Shown: positions 45,038-54,136 of the stretch, piece by piece
How the letters are laid out: each line of letters begins with the position of its first letter
How positions within the stretch are numbered: the first letter of the stretch is position 1
Origin: Planctomycetota bacterium
GTDB lineage: Bacteria; Planctomycetota; Planctomycetia; Pirellulales; Pirellulaceae
Reading direction: 5' to 3'
Assembly (NCBI GenBank): GCA_963204915.1
Contig: CAUJHS010000005.1
Location: forward strand, 62,001 to 126,000
Length of the DNA: 64,000 nucleotides
Notes under the pieces: generated by a model
The model's input: the letters and a program-made list of their open reading frames with translations, nothing else
Told to the model about the DNA's origin: nothing
Databases searched by the model: none
Position numbers and translations under genes: made by a program

Positions 45038-45437
45038 TCGCGAGCCATGCGGCGTTGGGTGAATCTGAATACGCTCCACGCGTTGGCTTTCGGCCTGGCG
45101 CGGAGCGTGGTGAAGCCGCATAACTTTGGGACGGCCAAACTCACTTAGGCGCGGCGCGGTAGCACGTCGTTCCAGCGTCCGCCGCTCAGCAAAGAGCGCA
45201 AATTCCCTTATCAATTCCGCGCTTGAATCAGACATTCACCTTGCCCCTGCGGCGCACAACGCGCCCGGCGACGGTCTCCCGCCAGGCGGAGGGCGGCTCG
45301 ACACAGCGCGAGCCGCCTTTTTTCGTAGCATGGGCTTAGCCGTTGAATCGCCGTTGGCTGGGGAACGAACTCGCAGGCTTCGACTACGCTCTCCGGCTTG
45401 GTCTGCGCTTTCCGCCCCAGGTTCAACTTGGCGGACG
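45038..45437. other. 400-bp intergenic region with a terminator
   Basis: No convincing gene. A hairpin ACGCTCC (45071-45077)/GGAGCGT (45102-45108) lies just after the secreted-protein gene but has no T-run. The strong terminator is at 45292-45323. The 180 bp between could carry the trailer of the operon or a small RNA. Confidence 0.5.
45292..45323 (+). terminator. Rho-independent terminator
   Basis: GGCGGCTCG (45292-45300), an 8-base loop, CGAGCCGCC (45309-45317), then six Ts. It would end transcripts of the two secreted-protein genes or of a small RNA starting in the preceding gap; the OmpA gene converges on it. Confidence 0.8.
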
Positions 45438-46283
45438 TTATCGCTCGACCGTTTCGGGGTAGATGACCAACTCGACGCGGCGGTTCTTGGCTTGTCCGGC
45501 CGTGTTGGCGTTCGATACCAGCGGCTGCGTCGGCCCGTGCGCTAGAATTTTCAATTGGTCCTCGGGCAGATGATTCCGCTGAGTCAGTTGATTGAACACC
45601 GCGGTGGCTTGAGCCGCGGCGAGTTCATGGTTGCTGTACCGTCCGCCCGGCGTGGGTGCGTTCGACGTATGTCCTTCCACCACCACGATTTGCTGCGGGT
45701 AGTTTTGCGCAATCACGCTGGCCGCGCGGTCGAGCAAACCATAGGCGCCTTGATGAAATTGCGCCGTGCCCGAGCCGAATAACTGATCGGCCGGGAGTTC
45801 GATGCGCACGACATCGCCGTCTTTGCGCAACTGCAAGCCGGGCGCGTCGACCAAGGGCAACGCATCTTGATTGCTGGTGTTCGCGGTGATTGTGGCGCCG
45901 CCGCGCCGCCGGGTCGAGGCTTCGAGAATTTCCACCTGCTTGCCGGTTTCTGCGCGGGCCAGGCGTTCTTCGCGCAATTGTGTGGCGACTTCCGTCAATT
46001 GCTTTTGCAGCAAACGCACCTGATCTTGCAGGATCTGGCGTTCTTGCTCCATTTGGGCCATACGGCCTACCAGGTCGCCGTGATCGGAGTCCAGCGAGCC
46101 CGCCCGATAGCGCATGTCGTACAACTGCGCCAGCTCGGCAGGCGGTTGTTGTTGCGCTTGGCCGAGCGTCGACGCTCCCGACCCCTGGGTGAGATACGGG
46201 TTCTGCTGATTACACCCCCCCGCTAGCGATGCAAACGCCAGGGCGGCCACAGGCAAAGTGAGTTTGGATGTGAAGCGTCGCAT
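45438..46283 (-). CDS. OmpA-family lipoprotein
   Basis: 281 residues. Lipobox signal peptide (LPVAALAFASLAGGC), a Gln-rich linker, a long coiled coil (about 70-125: RMAQMEQERQILQDQVRLLQKQLTEVATQLREERL), then an OmpA-type peptidoglycan-binding domain from about 165: LPADQLFGSGTAQFHQGAYGLLDRAASVI, VVEGHTSNAPTPGGRYSNHELAAAQATAVFNQL, ILAHGPTQPLVSNANTAGQAKNRRVELVIYP. The Asp of the usual diaminopimelate-binding TD...L..R motif is replaced by NHEL; the NRRVE is kept. It tethers the outer membrane to the wall or senses it. Confidence 0.9.
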   Translation of the reverse strand: MRRFTSKLTLPVAALAFASLAGGCNQQNPYLTQGSGASTLGQAQQQPPAELAQLYDMRYRAGSLDSDHGDLVGRMAQMEQERQILQDQVRLLQKQLTEVATQLREERLARAETGKQVEILEASTRRRGGATITANTSNQDALPLVDAPGLQLRKDGDVVRIELPADQLFGSGTAQFHQGAYGLLDRAASVIAQNYPQQIVVVEGHTSNAPTPGGRYSNHELAAAQATAVFNQLTQRNHLPEDQLKILAHGPTQPLVSNANTAGQAKNRRVELVIYPETVER

Positions 46284-46298
46284 GGCGACCCGTTCCTC

Positions 46299-46853
46299 TC
46301 AAAGGCACGCTGGGTGTTGCGCCGAGGGGGATTCGGCGCAGGATAGTAATCGGTCGTTCCCCCCTGCGGCAAGGGCAGTTGCGTCGACCGGCGCATATTG
46401 CCCATAGAACCGTTTGATCCAGTGCCGCCGACGGCTGCCAGGAAGGTGCCGCTCCCAGCCCCATCGCCGCAGCGTCCGGTCCGAGATACGCCGGTTCCAA
46501 ACTTCGCACACGATGGCGTCCGTCTGCTTGATGCGGGCGATTGCATCGAGCGCCGCCAGCGTACTGCGCACCGTGCGAAAGGTGGCGCCGTGGGTCGACA
46601 CCAAGTACTTTAGCGCCAGGAAGTTCGGGAACCGCCGCGGTTGGGTGTAGTACAGATAGCAGCAGTCGCCCGGGGCGCCTCGATGAAGAAACCAGTCCTG
46701 CCACCAGACTTCGCTCAGCGAAATCAACTTCGGCCAAGGACGCAGGCGCACGGCTTGGAAGCAACCGTCCGATGCACAAATGACGCCATGACGGCGGCCG
46801 CGCAGCACGTTGGCGCCGTGGTGAAGATCGAAGACCGTTTCGAACAAAGGCAT
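46299..46853 (-). CDS. Conserved hypothetical protein
   Basis: 184 residues from the ATG at 46853 (MPLFETVFDLHHGANVL); an upstream in-frame ATG at 46886 is possible. Recognisable blocks: GVICASDGCFQAVRLRPWPKLISLSEVWWQDWFLHRGAPGDCCYLYYTQ, KQTDAIVCEVWNRRISDRTLRRWGWERHLPGSRRRHWIKRFYG. The pattern of a Trp/Arg-rich C terminus is characteristic of a planctomycete-type family without known function. Its stop is 15 bp before the OmpA start, so it is probably cotranscribed with it. Confidence 0.6.
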   Translation of the reverse strand: MPLFETVFDLHHGANVLRGRRHGVICASDGCFQAVRLRPWPKLISLSEVWWQDWFLHRGAPGDCCYLYYTQPRRFPNFLALKYLVSTHGATFRTVRSTLAALDAIARIKQTDAIVCEVWNRRISDRTLRRWGWERHLPGSRRRHWIKRFYGQYAPVDATALAAGGNDRLLSCAESPSAQHPACL

Positions 46854-46971
46854 GACGCTGGCTCCTTCCCAATCGAACGATAGCACGCACTCCGGCGCGC
46901 GGAGGGAAAGTCACGTCGGTTTTTTGAAAAATGGTCAACCGCGGGGTGATGTAACTGGCAAAGTCGGCAAA

Positions 46972-48213
46972 TCAGGCTTCGTCGCCAAAGAGCAGGCGTT
47001 TCACCAGTTGCAAGGCGCCAAGCATTACCCCCATGAGCACCAAACAAACGCCGAGTGCGGTTGGAATGAGCCAGCCGAGAGCGAAGATATCCTCCAACCA
47101 ATTGGTCCAAATGCGTCCCCACAAGAGCACTGCCACGACGGTCGCGGCGCAAAGGTAGGGGCCGTAGGCGATGTCGGGACGGCGCGTCACAAGGTATTGC
47201 GCCAACGCAATCAAGATTCCCAAGAAGGGCGCCAGGAAGAAGATGTACATCGAAGGCTGCCATCCGACGAAGGCGCCGATCATCGCCATGAGCGTCACAT
47301 CGCCAAAACCCATGGCCTCTTTTCTCAAGGCCGTACCGGCGATGATGCGCACGCTCCACACGAGCCCGCCGCCAAAGGCCATGCCCACAATCGCCGAGAA
47401 CAACCCCCGCCAATGCACCCCGCCGACGAACCAGATCGTAACGATCCAGCCGGTTCCCAAGGCAGCCAGCAGCACAAACCGCCAGATGGTCCCGTGCTTG
47501 AACATGCTCGCCAGCCAATAACGGACCGCGCGAACCAAGCCATGCCGCATCGTTAGCACGGCGGGGGTCACCGCCAGGCACCACGCCAGATAAAGCCCCA
47601 CGGCGACCGCCAGCCAGCGCGGCTCCTCGCTCAGATACGCTGGCCACGACCGAGGAGAAACCACCTGCAAGTTTTCAATCGCGCCCGTGTCGGTGTTGAA
47701 AATGGGTAAGTGCGAGTTGGGCCAAACCGTGGCAAGCAACAAACCAAGCAACAACCCGGGCACGGTGATCGCGTCGGGAATGGTTTTTTCGTCAAAGTCG
47801 ATGAACGTCGCTACGGTCATCAACGACAGCAGCACGATATGGCTGAAATACTGGACGTGCGCGTCCGCCATCGGCGGCGTAAGCGGCGCAGGGAGCAACC
47901 CACCGTTGATCTCCCAATGGTACAGCCACGCAAAGCCAAGGCCGAGCGCCAACTCGATCAGCATGGGCCGAATCCAGAAACCGGGGCCATGCAATTTCGT
48001 TTCGCGACGCAGCCCCCACCAGCCGACCACGGGCAAGCGGTCGCTCCCATGGCGCGGCAACGCTTTTTCCGGCGGCGCCGACCAGGGGCCCAGTTGGCGT
48101 GGGCTCCAGGCCAGCCGATAAATCCCTCGGTTTACTTGCCCCCCCACGGCCAGACCCATGAGAAAGAGGATCGCCAGGCGAAGTTCAAAAGGGAGGGCAA
48201 GCCACAAGTCCAC
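46972..48213 (-). CDS. Prepilin peptidase (A24 family)
   Basis: 413 residues, about nine membrane helices. The two catalytic Asp motifs are present: TFIDFDEKTIPD (with IP instead of the usual DL-TxxxP) and AMGFGDVTLMAMIGAFVGW. The N-terminal part keeps the RPMLIELALGLGFAWLY stretch of the methylase domain but lacks the four Cys zinc site, so it probably cleaves but may not methylate. The insertion of about 100 residues between the Asp motifs is large. Processing of type IV pilin or pseudopilin leader peptides in the membrane is expected; planctomycetes carry many such substrates. Confidence 0.85.
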   Translation of the reverse strand: MDLWLALPFELRLAILFLMGLAVGGQVNRGIYRLAWSPRQLGPWSAPPEKALPRHGSDRLPVVGWWGLRRETKLHGPGFWIRPMLIELALGLGFAWLYHWEINGGLLPAPLTPPMADAHVQYFSHIVLLSLMTVATFIDFDEKTIPDAITVPGLLLGLLLATVWPNSHLPIFNTDTGAIENLQVVSPRSWPAYLSEEPRWLAVAVGLYLAWCLAVTPAVLTMRHGLVRAVRYWLASMFKHGTIWRFVLLAALGTGWIVTIWFVGGVHWRGLFSAIVGMAFGGGLVWSVRIIAGTALRKEAMGFGDVTLMAMIGAFVGWQPSMYIFFLAPFLGILIALAQYLVTRRPDIAYGPYLCAATVVAVLLWGRIWTNWLEDIFALGWLIPTALGVCLVLMGVMLGALQLVKRLLFGDEA

Positions 48214-48250
48214 AACATCCGCCGCTTCAACAAACTGGGGAGAAAGGCGT

Positions 48251-48787
48251 TCAAGCCGGCGCCGGGGCGCCTCGCAAGTCTAGCAGCGCAATGATTTCCT
48301 CGGCAATCGCGTCGGGCGACTTATCGTCGACCTGGACCGAACAATCGGCGCATGCGGCGTAAATGGGCGTTCGCTCGGCGAGGACATGTTCCACTTCCTC
48401 CAGCAGTCCCCGCGCCGTCAACCCCGGGCGCGAAGCCGCCGTCTTCGGATCGGCCAAGAGTCGCTGCTGAATGGTCGAAACCGACGCTTGCAGCCACACC
48501 GTTTTACCGCGACCGGCCAGCGCCTGGCGATTTTCCTCCCGCAGTACGGCTCCCCCCCCCAGCGCAACAATACACGCCTGCTGCGCGGCCAGATCTTTCA
48601 CGACTCCGGTTTCCCAGTCGCGAAACGTCTTTTCCCCGTCTTGGGCGAACACTTCCGAGATGCTTTTTCTGGCGCGTTGGGCGATTTCGGCGTCGGCGTC
48701 CACCCAGGGCAGGCCGAGCTTCTCCGACAGCGCTTGCGCGACCGTCGTTTTCCCGGTGCCGCGATAACCCATCAGGAACACATTCAT
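48251..48787 (-). CDS. aroK: Shikimate kinase
   Basis: 178 residues. Walker A GYRGTGKTT at 8-16, WVDADAEI (shikimate-binding Asp region), FRDWET, VALGGGAVLREENRQAL and RPGLTARG (lid). It phosphorylates shikimate at the 3-OH with ATP in chorismate biosynthesis. Cytosolic. It follows a prepilin peptidase gene in the same orientation and is divergent from panC. Chorismate also feeds the chorismate-lyase-like protein at 56.2 kb. Confidence 0.95.
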   Translation of the reverse strand: MNVFLMGYRGTGKTTVAQALSEKLGLPWVDADAEIAQRARKSISEVFAQDGEKTFRDWETGVVKDLAAQQACIVALGGGAVLREENRQALAGRGKTVWLQASVSTIQQRLLADPKTAASRPGLTARGLLEEVEHVLAERTPIYAACADCSVQVDDKSPDAIAEEIIALLDLRGAPAPA

Positions 48788-48873
48788 CGATAACGGATCG
48801 TCGAGTTCGTTTTTATGGCGTATGATCGCGGACAGGATCGTTTAGGATTTCGTCGTTCAGGATTCGCGCTGGC

Positions 48874-49743
48874 ATGTCCGCCCACCCTCCGGTTGTTCAC
48901 ACGGTTGACGCCATTCGCACGCTCGTCATGCAAGCCCGCGCTGCGGGGCGCCGCGTGGGAGTTGTGCCTACCATGGGCGCGCTGCACGCGGGGCATGTCA
49001 GCCTCGTCGAAGCGTCGAACCGCGAGTGCGATGTGACGGTCGTCACCATCTTTGTGAATCCCACGCAGTTCGGCCCCAAAGAGGATTTTGCCAAGTATCC
49101 GCGCACCTTGGAAGCCGACCTCGAGAGGCTCGCCGGGCATCGGGTCGACGCCGTGTTTGCACCGTTGAACGAGGAGATGTACCCGGCGGGCTTTTCCACC
49201 TACGTGGAGCCGCCGCAAGCCGCGGCCTTGTGGGACGGCGTGTGCCGACCAGGACATTTCCGCGGTGTGGTTACGGTCGTCCTCAAGTTGTTTCAGGCGG
49301 TCCCGGCCGACGCCGCCTTCTTCGGGCACAAAGATTACCAACAGTCGGTGGTCATTCGCCGCATGGTGCAAGATTTGAACGTGCCGATTGAGATTCGCGT
49401 TATGCCCACGGTGCGCGAGCCGGATGGCCTGGCGATGAGTTCTCGCAATGTGTACCTCAGCCCCGAGGAGCGGCAGCGCGCTCTGGCGCTTTCGCGCAGT
49501 TTGCACCTGATCGAGCAATTGGCGGAGCAAGGCGAGCGTGACGCCGTCTCGCTACGTCAACGCATGGTCGCCACGTTGGAAGCCGGCGGCGTCGATCGGA
49601 TCGACTACGCCACGATTGTCGATCCGGAAACACTGGTCGAATTGAACGAGTTGACCGGCCCCGCGGTCGCGCTCATCGCGGCGCATGTTGGCGGCACGCG
49701 CTTGATCGACAACTGCCGGCTTGGACCGTCGAGCAGGAAGTAA
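48874..49743 (+). CDS. panC: Pantothenate synthetase
   Basis: 289 residues. HIGH-type motif [75 protein letters not shown] and KMSKS-like [12 protein letters not shown]. It joins pantoate and beta-alanine with ATP in coenzyme A biosynthesis. All blocks and length are normal. Confidence 0.96.
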   Translation: MSAHPPVVHTVDAIRTLVMQARAAGRRVGVVPTMGALHAGHVSLVEASNRECDVTVVTIFVNPTQFGPKEDFAKYPRTLEADLERLAGHRVDAVFAPLNEEMYPAGFSTYVEPPQAAALWDGVCRPGHFRGVVTVVLKLFQAVPADAAFFGHKDYQQSVVIRRMVQDLNVPIEIRVMPTVREPDGLAMSSRNVYLSPEERQRALALSRSLHLIEQLAEQGERDAVSLRQRMVATLEAGGVDRIDYATIVDPETLVELNELTGPAVALIAAHVGGTRLIDNCRLGPSSRK

Positions 49744-49894
49744 TCAACGGCGCCGCGAACCGCGACTTCACTTCGAACTCTCGTTCGGGGAACTTGTCGT
49801 CCTGCGACCCTCCGGCCGGTTGTGGGATTGGTCGGTGGCACGGTACGATGAGCGCTGGATTGCCATGTATTCAGCCGAAGGAGAGGAAGACCCC

Positions 49895-50329
49895 ATGAAA
49901 GTCGCCACGATCAAGACCAAGAAGGGCGATATCCGCATTCAGTTGCACGACGATAAAGCCCCGCGCACGGTCGAGAACTTCGAAAAGCTCACCAACCAGG
50001 GTTTTTACAACGGGCTGAAGTTTCACCGCGTGATTAAAGACTTCATGATCCAAGGCGGTTGCCCGCAAGGCACCGGACGCGGCGGCCCCGGCTACACCTT
50101 CAAAGACGAGTTTCACCCCGACTTGAAGCACAGCGGCCCCGGCATTTTGTCGATGGCCAACGCCGGACCCAACACCAACGGCTCGCAGTTCTTCATCACG
50201 CATTCGGCCCAGCCGCATTTGGACGGCAAGCATGCGGTGTTCGGCAAGGTGATCGGCGGGCAAGACGTGGTAAATAAAATCGCGCAGGGCGATGTGATGG
50301 AGGAAGTCACCATCACGGAGGAACCGTGA
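49895..50329 (+). CDS. Cyclophilin-type peptidyl-prolyl isomerase
   Basis: 144 residues from the ATG at 49895, preceded by GGAGAGGAAG. Cyclophilin core with active-site Arg/Phe in [24 protein letters not shown] and [12 protein letters not shown]. It is the short bacterial PpiA/PpiB form without a signal peptide, thus cytosolic. The stop overlaps the next gene start (GTGA), so the two genes are coupled. Confidence 0.95.
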   Translation: MKVATIKTKKGDIRIQLHDDKAPRTVENFEKLTNQGFYNGLKFHRVIKDFMIQGGCPQGTGRGGPGYTFKDEFHPDLKHSGPGILSMANAGPNTNGSQFFITHSAQPHLDGKHAVFGKVIGGQDVVNKIAQGDVMEEVTITEEP

Positions 50330-51099
50330 GCGACGATCTTGCGGCGCACGCCACATCGGCCGGAACGTGGACCGAAACACGCGTCGGCGGGCATCCTTGC
50401 GACGTGTACGAACCGCCGCAGCGCAATGAACATGGCTATGTCGTGCTGTATTTGCACGGCGTGCATTTGCAGCGCTTGCGCGACTATCCGGCCTTTACGG
50501 AACACTTGGCGCGTCGCGGCTTACCGGCCGTGGCGCCGATGACGCAGCGGAGTTGGTGGACCGACAAGATCTGCCCCGAGTTCGACCCGCGCCTTACCGC
50601 CGAGCAGCACGTCATGAAAAACGTATTGCCGTGGATCGCCGAGCGCTGGAACGCCCAGCCTCCGCGCATCGGGCTGCTGGGCACAAGCATGGGCGGCCAA
50701 GGCGCCTTGCGGTTCGCGTACAAATATCCCAACACGTTTCCCGTGGTTGCCGCGATCTCGCCAGCCATTGACTATTACTTGCGTGTGCGGGAAGGGGACG
50801 AAACGCTGGCGGCGATGTATCCCGACTCAGAAGCGGCCCGGCAAGACTCGGCCATTTTGCACATTCACCCGCTGAATTGGCCGCGGAATCAATTCTTTTG
50901 CTGTGACCCGACCGACTACCGCTGGTGGGACAGCGCCGACCGGCTGCGCATGAAGCTCGCTTCGCTGGGCATCCCCTTTGAGTGCGAGCTGGCCACGGAA
51001 GGCGGCGGCCACGGGTTCGCCTACTACACCAAGATGGCTGAACAGGCCGTTGACTTTCTCGTCCGGAGCCTGGACAAAGAACGCCGCCGCGTGGTGTAA
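50326..51099 (+). CDS. Alpha/beta-hydrolase-fold esterase, S-formylglutathione hydrolase-like
   Basis: 257 residues from a GTG at 50326 that overlaps the cyclophilin stop. Nucleophile elbow [13 protein letters not shown] (about residue 120), the following [10 protein letters not shown], and a His in [11 protein letters not shown] near the end. [14 protein letters not shown] contributes the acid. The fold resembles esterase D/S-formylglutathione hydrolases and PHB-depolymerase-like esterases. No signal peptide. The substrate is unknown. Confidence 0.85.
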   Translation: MSDDLAAHATSAGTWTETRVGGHPCDVYEPPQRNEHGYVVLYLHGVHLQRLRDYPAFTEHLARRGLPAVAPMTQRSWWTDKICPEFDPRLTAEQHVMKNVLPWIAERWNAQPPRIGLLGTSMGGQGALRFAYKYPNTFPVVAAISPAIDYYLRVREGDETLAAMYPDSEAARQDSAILHIHPLNWPRNQFFCCDPTDYRWWDSADRLRMKLASLGIPFECELATEGGGHGFAYYTKMAEQAVDFLVRSLDKERRRVV

Positions 51100-51184
51100 G
51101 CCCTCCCCTTGGGGTTGTTCGTGAGTTTGGCGGCGCGCGGTTTCTTATTCTTCTTGGGATTGATCCATTCAACCTGGTTTCTCG

Positions 51185-51958
51185 ATGCAAGCGAACTCGT
51201 TCAAGCAGCGGCTGGCGAATGGCGAAGTGGTGCGCGTGTTCGCCGTGGGCCGGATCGTGCATCCTGTGGTGATCGACATGTTCGCCCTGGCCGGCGGCTA
51301 TGACGGCTTTTGGATCGACGGCGAACATGTGGCGCTGTCCAGCGAACAAATGGTCTCTTACGCCGTGGCGGCGCGGGCCAACGGGTTCGATTGCTTTGTG
51401 CGTATACCGCCCACGGGGTATTGGCAAGTTACGCAATGCCTGGAAACCGGCGCCGGCGGGGTGATGGCCGCACAAATTCACTCGGCGGAACATGCCGAAC
51501 AATTTGTCCAGTGGGCCAAATTCGCACCGCGCGGCACGCGCGGCATTAACATGGGGGGGCGTGACGCAAACTACACGCATACGCCGCTGGCGCAGTTTGC
51601 GGTGGAAGCCAATCGGAATCACCTGACGGCGATTCAAATTGAAACCCTCGGTGCGTTGAACGAAGTCGACGCCATCGCCGCGCTGGCCGATGTCGACATG
51701 CTGTTCGTCGGACCGGCCGACCTGTCGCTCGTACTGGGCTGCGTGGGCGAGTTTCACCACGAGAAGTTATGGGAGGGAATCCATCGCGTCGCCGCGGCTT
51801 GCCGCAAACATGGCAAGGCGTGGGGCGCGGTCACGCCCGACCCCAAGTTCTTCCAGCGCTGCCTGGAAGCAGGCTGCCAGATGCCCACCGTGGGGAACGA
51901 GATTTTTGCTCTCCGTCGTGGGATTGACGCGATGAAAACCGCGTTTTGGGGTGGTTAA
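51185..51958 (+). CDS. HpcH/HpaI-family aldolase
   Basis: 257 residues, a TIM barrel of the phosphoenolpyruvate/pyruvate superfamily. Landmarks: FWIDGEHVAL (His/Glu), GGVMAAQIHSAEHAEQFV, GTRGINMGGRD, AIQIETLGALNEVDAIAALADVDMLFVGPADLS, and PTVGNEIFALRRG. Members cleave or form 2-keto-3-deoxy or hydroxy acids using a divalent metal. The reaction cannot be specified. It lies in a rightward group after the esterase and ends at a likely terminator. Confidence 0.9.
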   Translation: MQANSFKQRLANGEVVRVFAVGRIVHPVVIDMFALAGGYDGFWIDGEHVALSSEQMVSYAVAARANGFDCFVRIPPTGYWQVTQCLETGAGGVMAAQIHSAEHAEQFVQWAKFAPRGTRGINMGGRDANYTHTPLAQFAVEANRNHLTAIQIETLGALNEVDAIAALADVDMLFVGPADLSLVLGCVGEFHHEKLWEGIHRVAAACRKHGKAWGAVTPDPKFFQRCLEAGCQMPTVGNEIFALRRGIDAMKTAFWGG

Positions 51959-51982
51959 CGCGGAGAGCGTCCTGCCTTTTTT

Positions 51983-52005
51983 CCCGCCGTCTTGCGCGGG
52001 TTTTT
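51983..52005 (+). terminator. Probable rho-independent terminator
   Basis: CCCGC (51983-51987), loop, GCGGG (51996-52000), then five Ts, 25 bp after the aldolase stop. The stem is short (5 bp), so the strength is uncertain. Confidence 0.5.
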
Positions 52006-52242
52006 CAAGTCATGGGCGGCGGCAAGGGAAGGCCTTGAACGCAGTTGCGCGCTGTTCAAAGTATGGCCCGGAGATTGCACTTTCCCCCTCTGGCGTTGGT
52101 CCGGGAGCGTAGACTTTCCCTTGGCTCGAACGTAGACTACCACGATTACGTGAAACAAAATGGATTGGTCCCAGGCGAGCCGCTCAGGATGAGCAGGCAG
52201 GTATTTGGGGACGGCTCGCCGTAGCGAACACCATAGAGAGTT

Positions 52243-54111
52243 ATGATCGACCGTGACCGTTTGGTTTCGGCTTACGAAAAAGCACGTTACGACTTGCTCG
52301 CAGAACGCACGCCGGAAGGGTATTGGGAAGGCGAGTTGTCGTCTTCCGCGTTAGCTACCGCGACCGCCGTGAGCGCGATGGCCCTGGTGGAACGGCATGA
52401 TCCGACCGACGCCAAGGCGGGTTGCTTCGCCAACGAAGTTCGCGAGGGAGTTCTCAGCGAAGCGATTCTCGCCGGCATTCACTGGCTGGCCGACCAGCAG
52501 AACGAAGACGGCGGCTGGGGCGACACCGACAAGAGCAGTTCAAACATCGCCACGACCATGCTGGCCGTGGCTGCGTTCCATCTCACGTGCGTGCCGGCCA
52601 ATCACCCCAACTTGATGGAGCGGGCCAAGAAGTACATTGAACAGCATGGCGGCATCGACGGACTGAAGCGACGTTACGGCAAAGACAAAACCTTCGCCGT
52701 GCCCATTTTGACCAACTACGCCCTGGCCGACCTTGTGCCCTGGAGCAAAGTTGCGGCGCTTCCCTTCGAGGCGGCCGCCGTTCCGCAAAAGCTCTACGGC
52801 CGGCTGGGGTTGCCCGTCGTAAGTTACGCCATTCCTGCGCTCGTGGCGATTGGGCAAGCTCGGTTCTTCCATCGCAAACCGCTTAACCCCGCGACGCGCT
52901 GGCTTCGGCAGTGGGCGGTCAAACCCACGCTCGACGTACTGCAGCGCATGCAACCGATGAGCGGCGGCTACCTGGAAGCGGTGCCGCTTACGAGTTTCGT
53001 CGTGATGAGCCTGGCGAGCACGGGCCGCGCCGGTCATCCCGTGACGCAAAAGGGATTGGAGTTTCTGGTTGACTCGGCCCGGAGCGACGGCAGTTGGCCG
53101 ATCGATACCAACCTGGCCACGTGGAACACGACGCTCGCCCTCAACGCGCTGGCGCAAGGGGGCGAGGAGGTGGCCGAGTTGTGCAATGTCGATTGGCTCT
53201 TGGCGTGTCAAAACAAGTCGGTGCACCCCTACACGGGCGCGGCGCCGGGCGGTTGGGGCTGGAGCGACTTAAGCGGCGCCGTGCCCGATGCGGACGATAC
53301 GCCCGGAGCGCTGCTCGCCCTGCGCGCCATCATCGACGGCGACTCCGCTTCGGACGAACAAAGAAAACGCGTGCGCCAGGCCGCAGCCGCGGGCGCCACG
53401 TGGCTGCTGGACCTCCAGAATCGTGATGGCGGCTGGCCCACGTTTTGCCGCGGTTGGACCGAACTCCCCTTTGACCGCAGCGGGGCCGACTTGACCGCGC
53501 ATGCGTTGCGGGCCTTGATTGCCTGGAAGAACGAGCTGCGCGACGGGCGGATTGAGCGAGCTCTCGAACGCGGTTTTACCTATCTCGAGTTACAGCAACG
53601 GGCTGACGGCGCCTGGATTCCGCTGTGGTTCGGCAACGAAAACCATCCGCGCGAAGAGAACCCGATTTACGGCACGGCCAAGGTGCTGCTGGCGTATCGC
53701 GACGCCGGTTACGGGTTGATCGCCCCGGTTCGACGCGGTTTGACCTGGCTGCAACAAGCGCAAAACAGCGACGGCGGCTGGGGGGGCCAGGCGGTGGCGA
53801 CGTCGAAGAAGACGGGGGCGACGATCCGGTCGAGCATTGAGGAAACCTCGCTTGCCCTGGAGGCGTTGTTGTCCTGGCCGGTTGATTCGTCGCGTGAGCC
53901 AACTATAAAGAAGGGTCTGGAGAAGCTACTCACGGAGGTGGAGACCGAGGGACATCGTGAGCCGTCTCCCATTGGTTTGTACTTCGCCAAGTTGTGGTAT
54001 TATGAAAAACTGTATCCGTTGATCTTTGCGGTCTCTGCATTGGGTCAGGCCCTGAAGGCCTTCCTGCCGCAACCCTCGCAGCAACCCGCCGCCCGCCTCC
54101 GTGACGTGTGA
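52243..54111 (+). CDS. shc: Squalene-hopene cyclase family protein
   Basis: 622 residues. QW repeats typical of prenyl cyclases appear at several points: QQNEDGGWGDT near residue 87, LQNRDGGWPTFCRGW, LQQRADGAWIPLWFG, AQNSDGGWGGQ. The protonating DxDD motif is PDADDTPGALLAL. Length is typical for class II cyclases. It cyclises squalene to hopanoids in the membrane, or a related substrate. Start ATG at 52243 follows AGAGAG. The next gene, 25 bp downstream, supplies a prenyl synthase, consistent with an isoprenoid operon. Confidence 0.92.
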   Translation: MIDRDRLVSAYEKARYDLLAERTPEGYWEGELSSSALATATAVSAMALVERHDPTDAKAGCFANEVREGVLSEAILAGIHWLADQQNEDGGWGDTDKSSSNIATTMLAVAAFHLTCVPANHPNLMERAKKYIEQHGGIDGLKRRYGKDKTFAVPILTNYALADLVPWSKVAALPFEAAAVPQKLYGRLGLPVVSYAIPALVAIGQARFFHRKPLNPATRWLRQWAVKPTLDVLQRMQPMSGGYLEAVPLTSFVVMSLASTGRAGHPVTQKGLEFLVDSARSDGSWPIDTNLATWNTTLALNALAQGGEEVAELCNVDWLLACQNKSVHPYTGAAPGGWGWSDLSGAVPDADDTPGALLALRAIIDGDSASDEQRKRVRQAAAAGATWLLDLQNRDGGWPTFCRGWTELPFDRSGADLTAHALRALIAWKNELRDGRIERALERGFTYLELQQRADGAWIPLWFGNENHPREENPIYGTAKVLLAYRDAGYGLIAPVRRGLTWLQQAQNSDGGWGGQAVATSKKTGATIRSSIEETSLALEALLSWPVDSSREPTIKKGLEKLLTEVETEGHREPSPIGLYFAKLWYYEKLYPLIFAVSALGQALKAFLPQPSQQPAARLRDV

Positions 54112-54136
54112 CCCTCGACGCTAGAAGGGACCGACC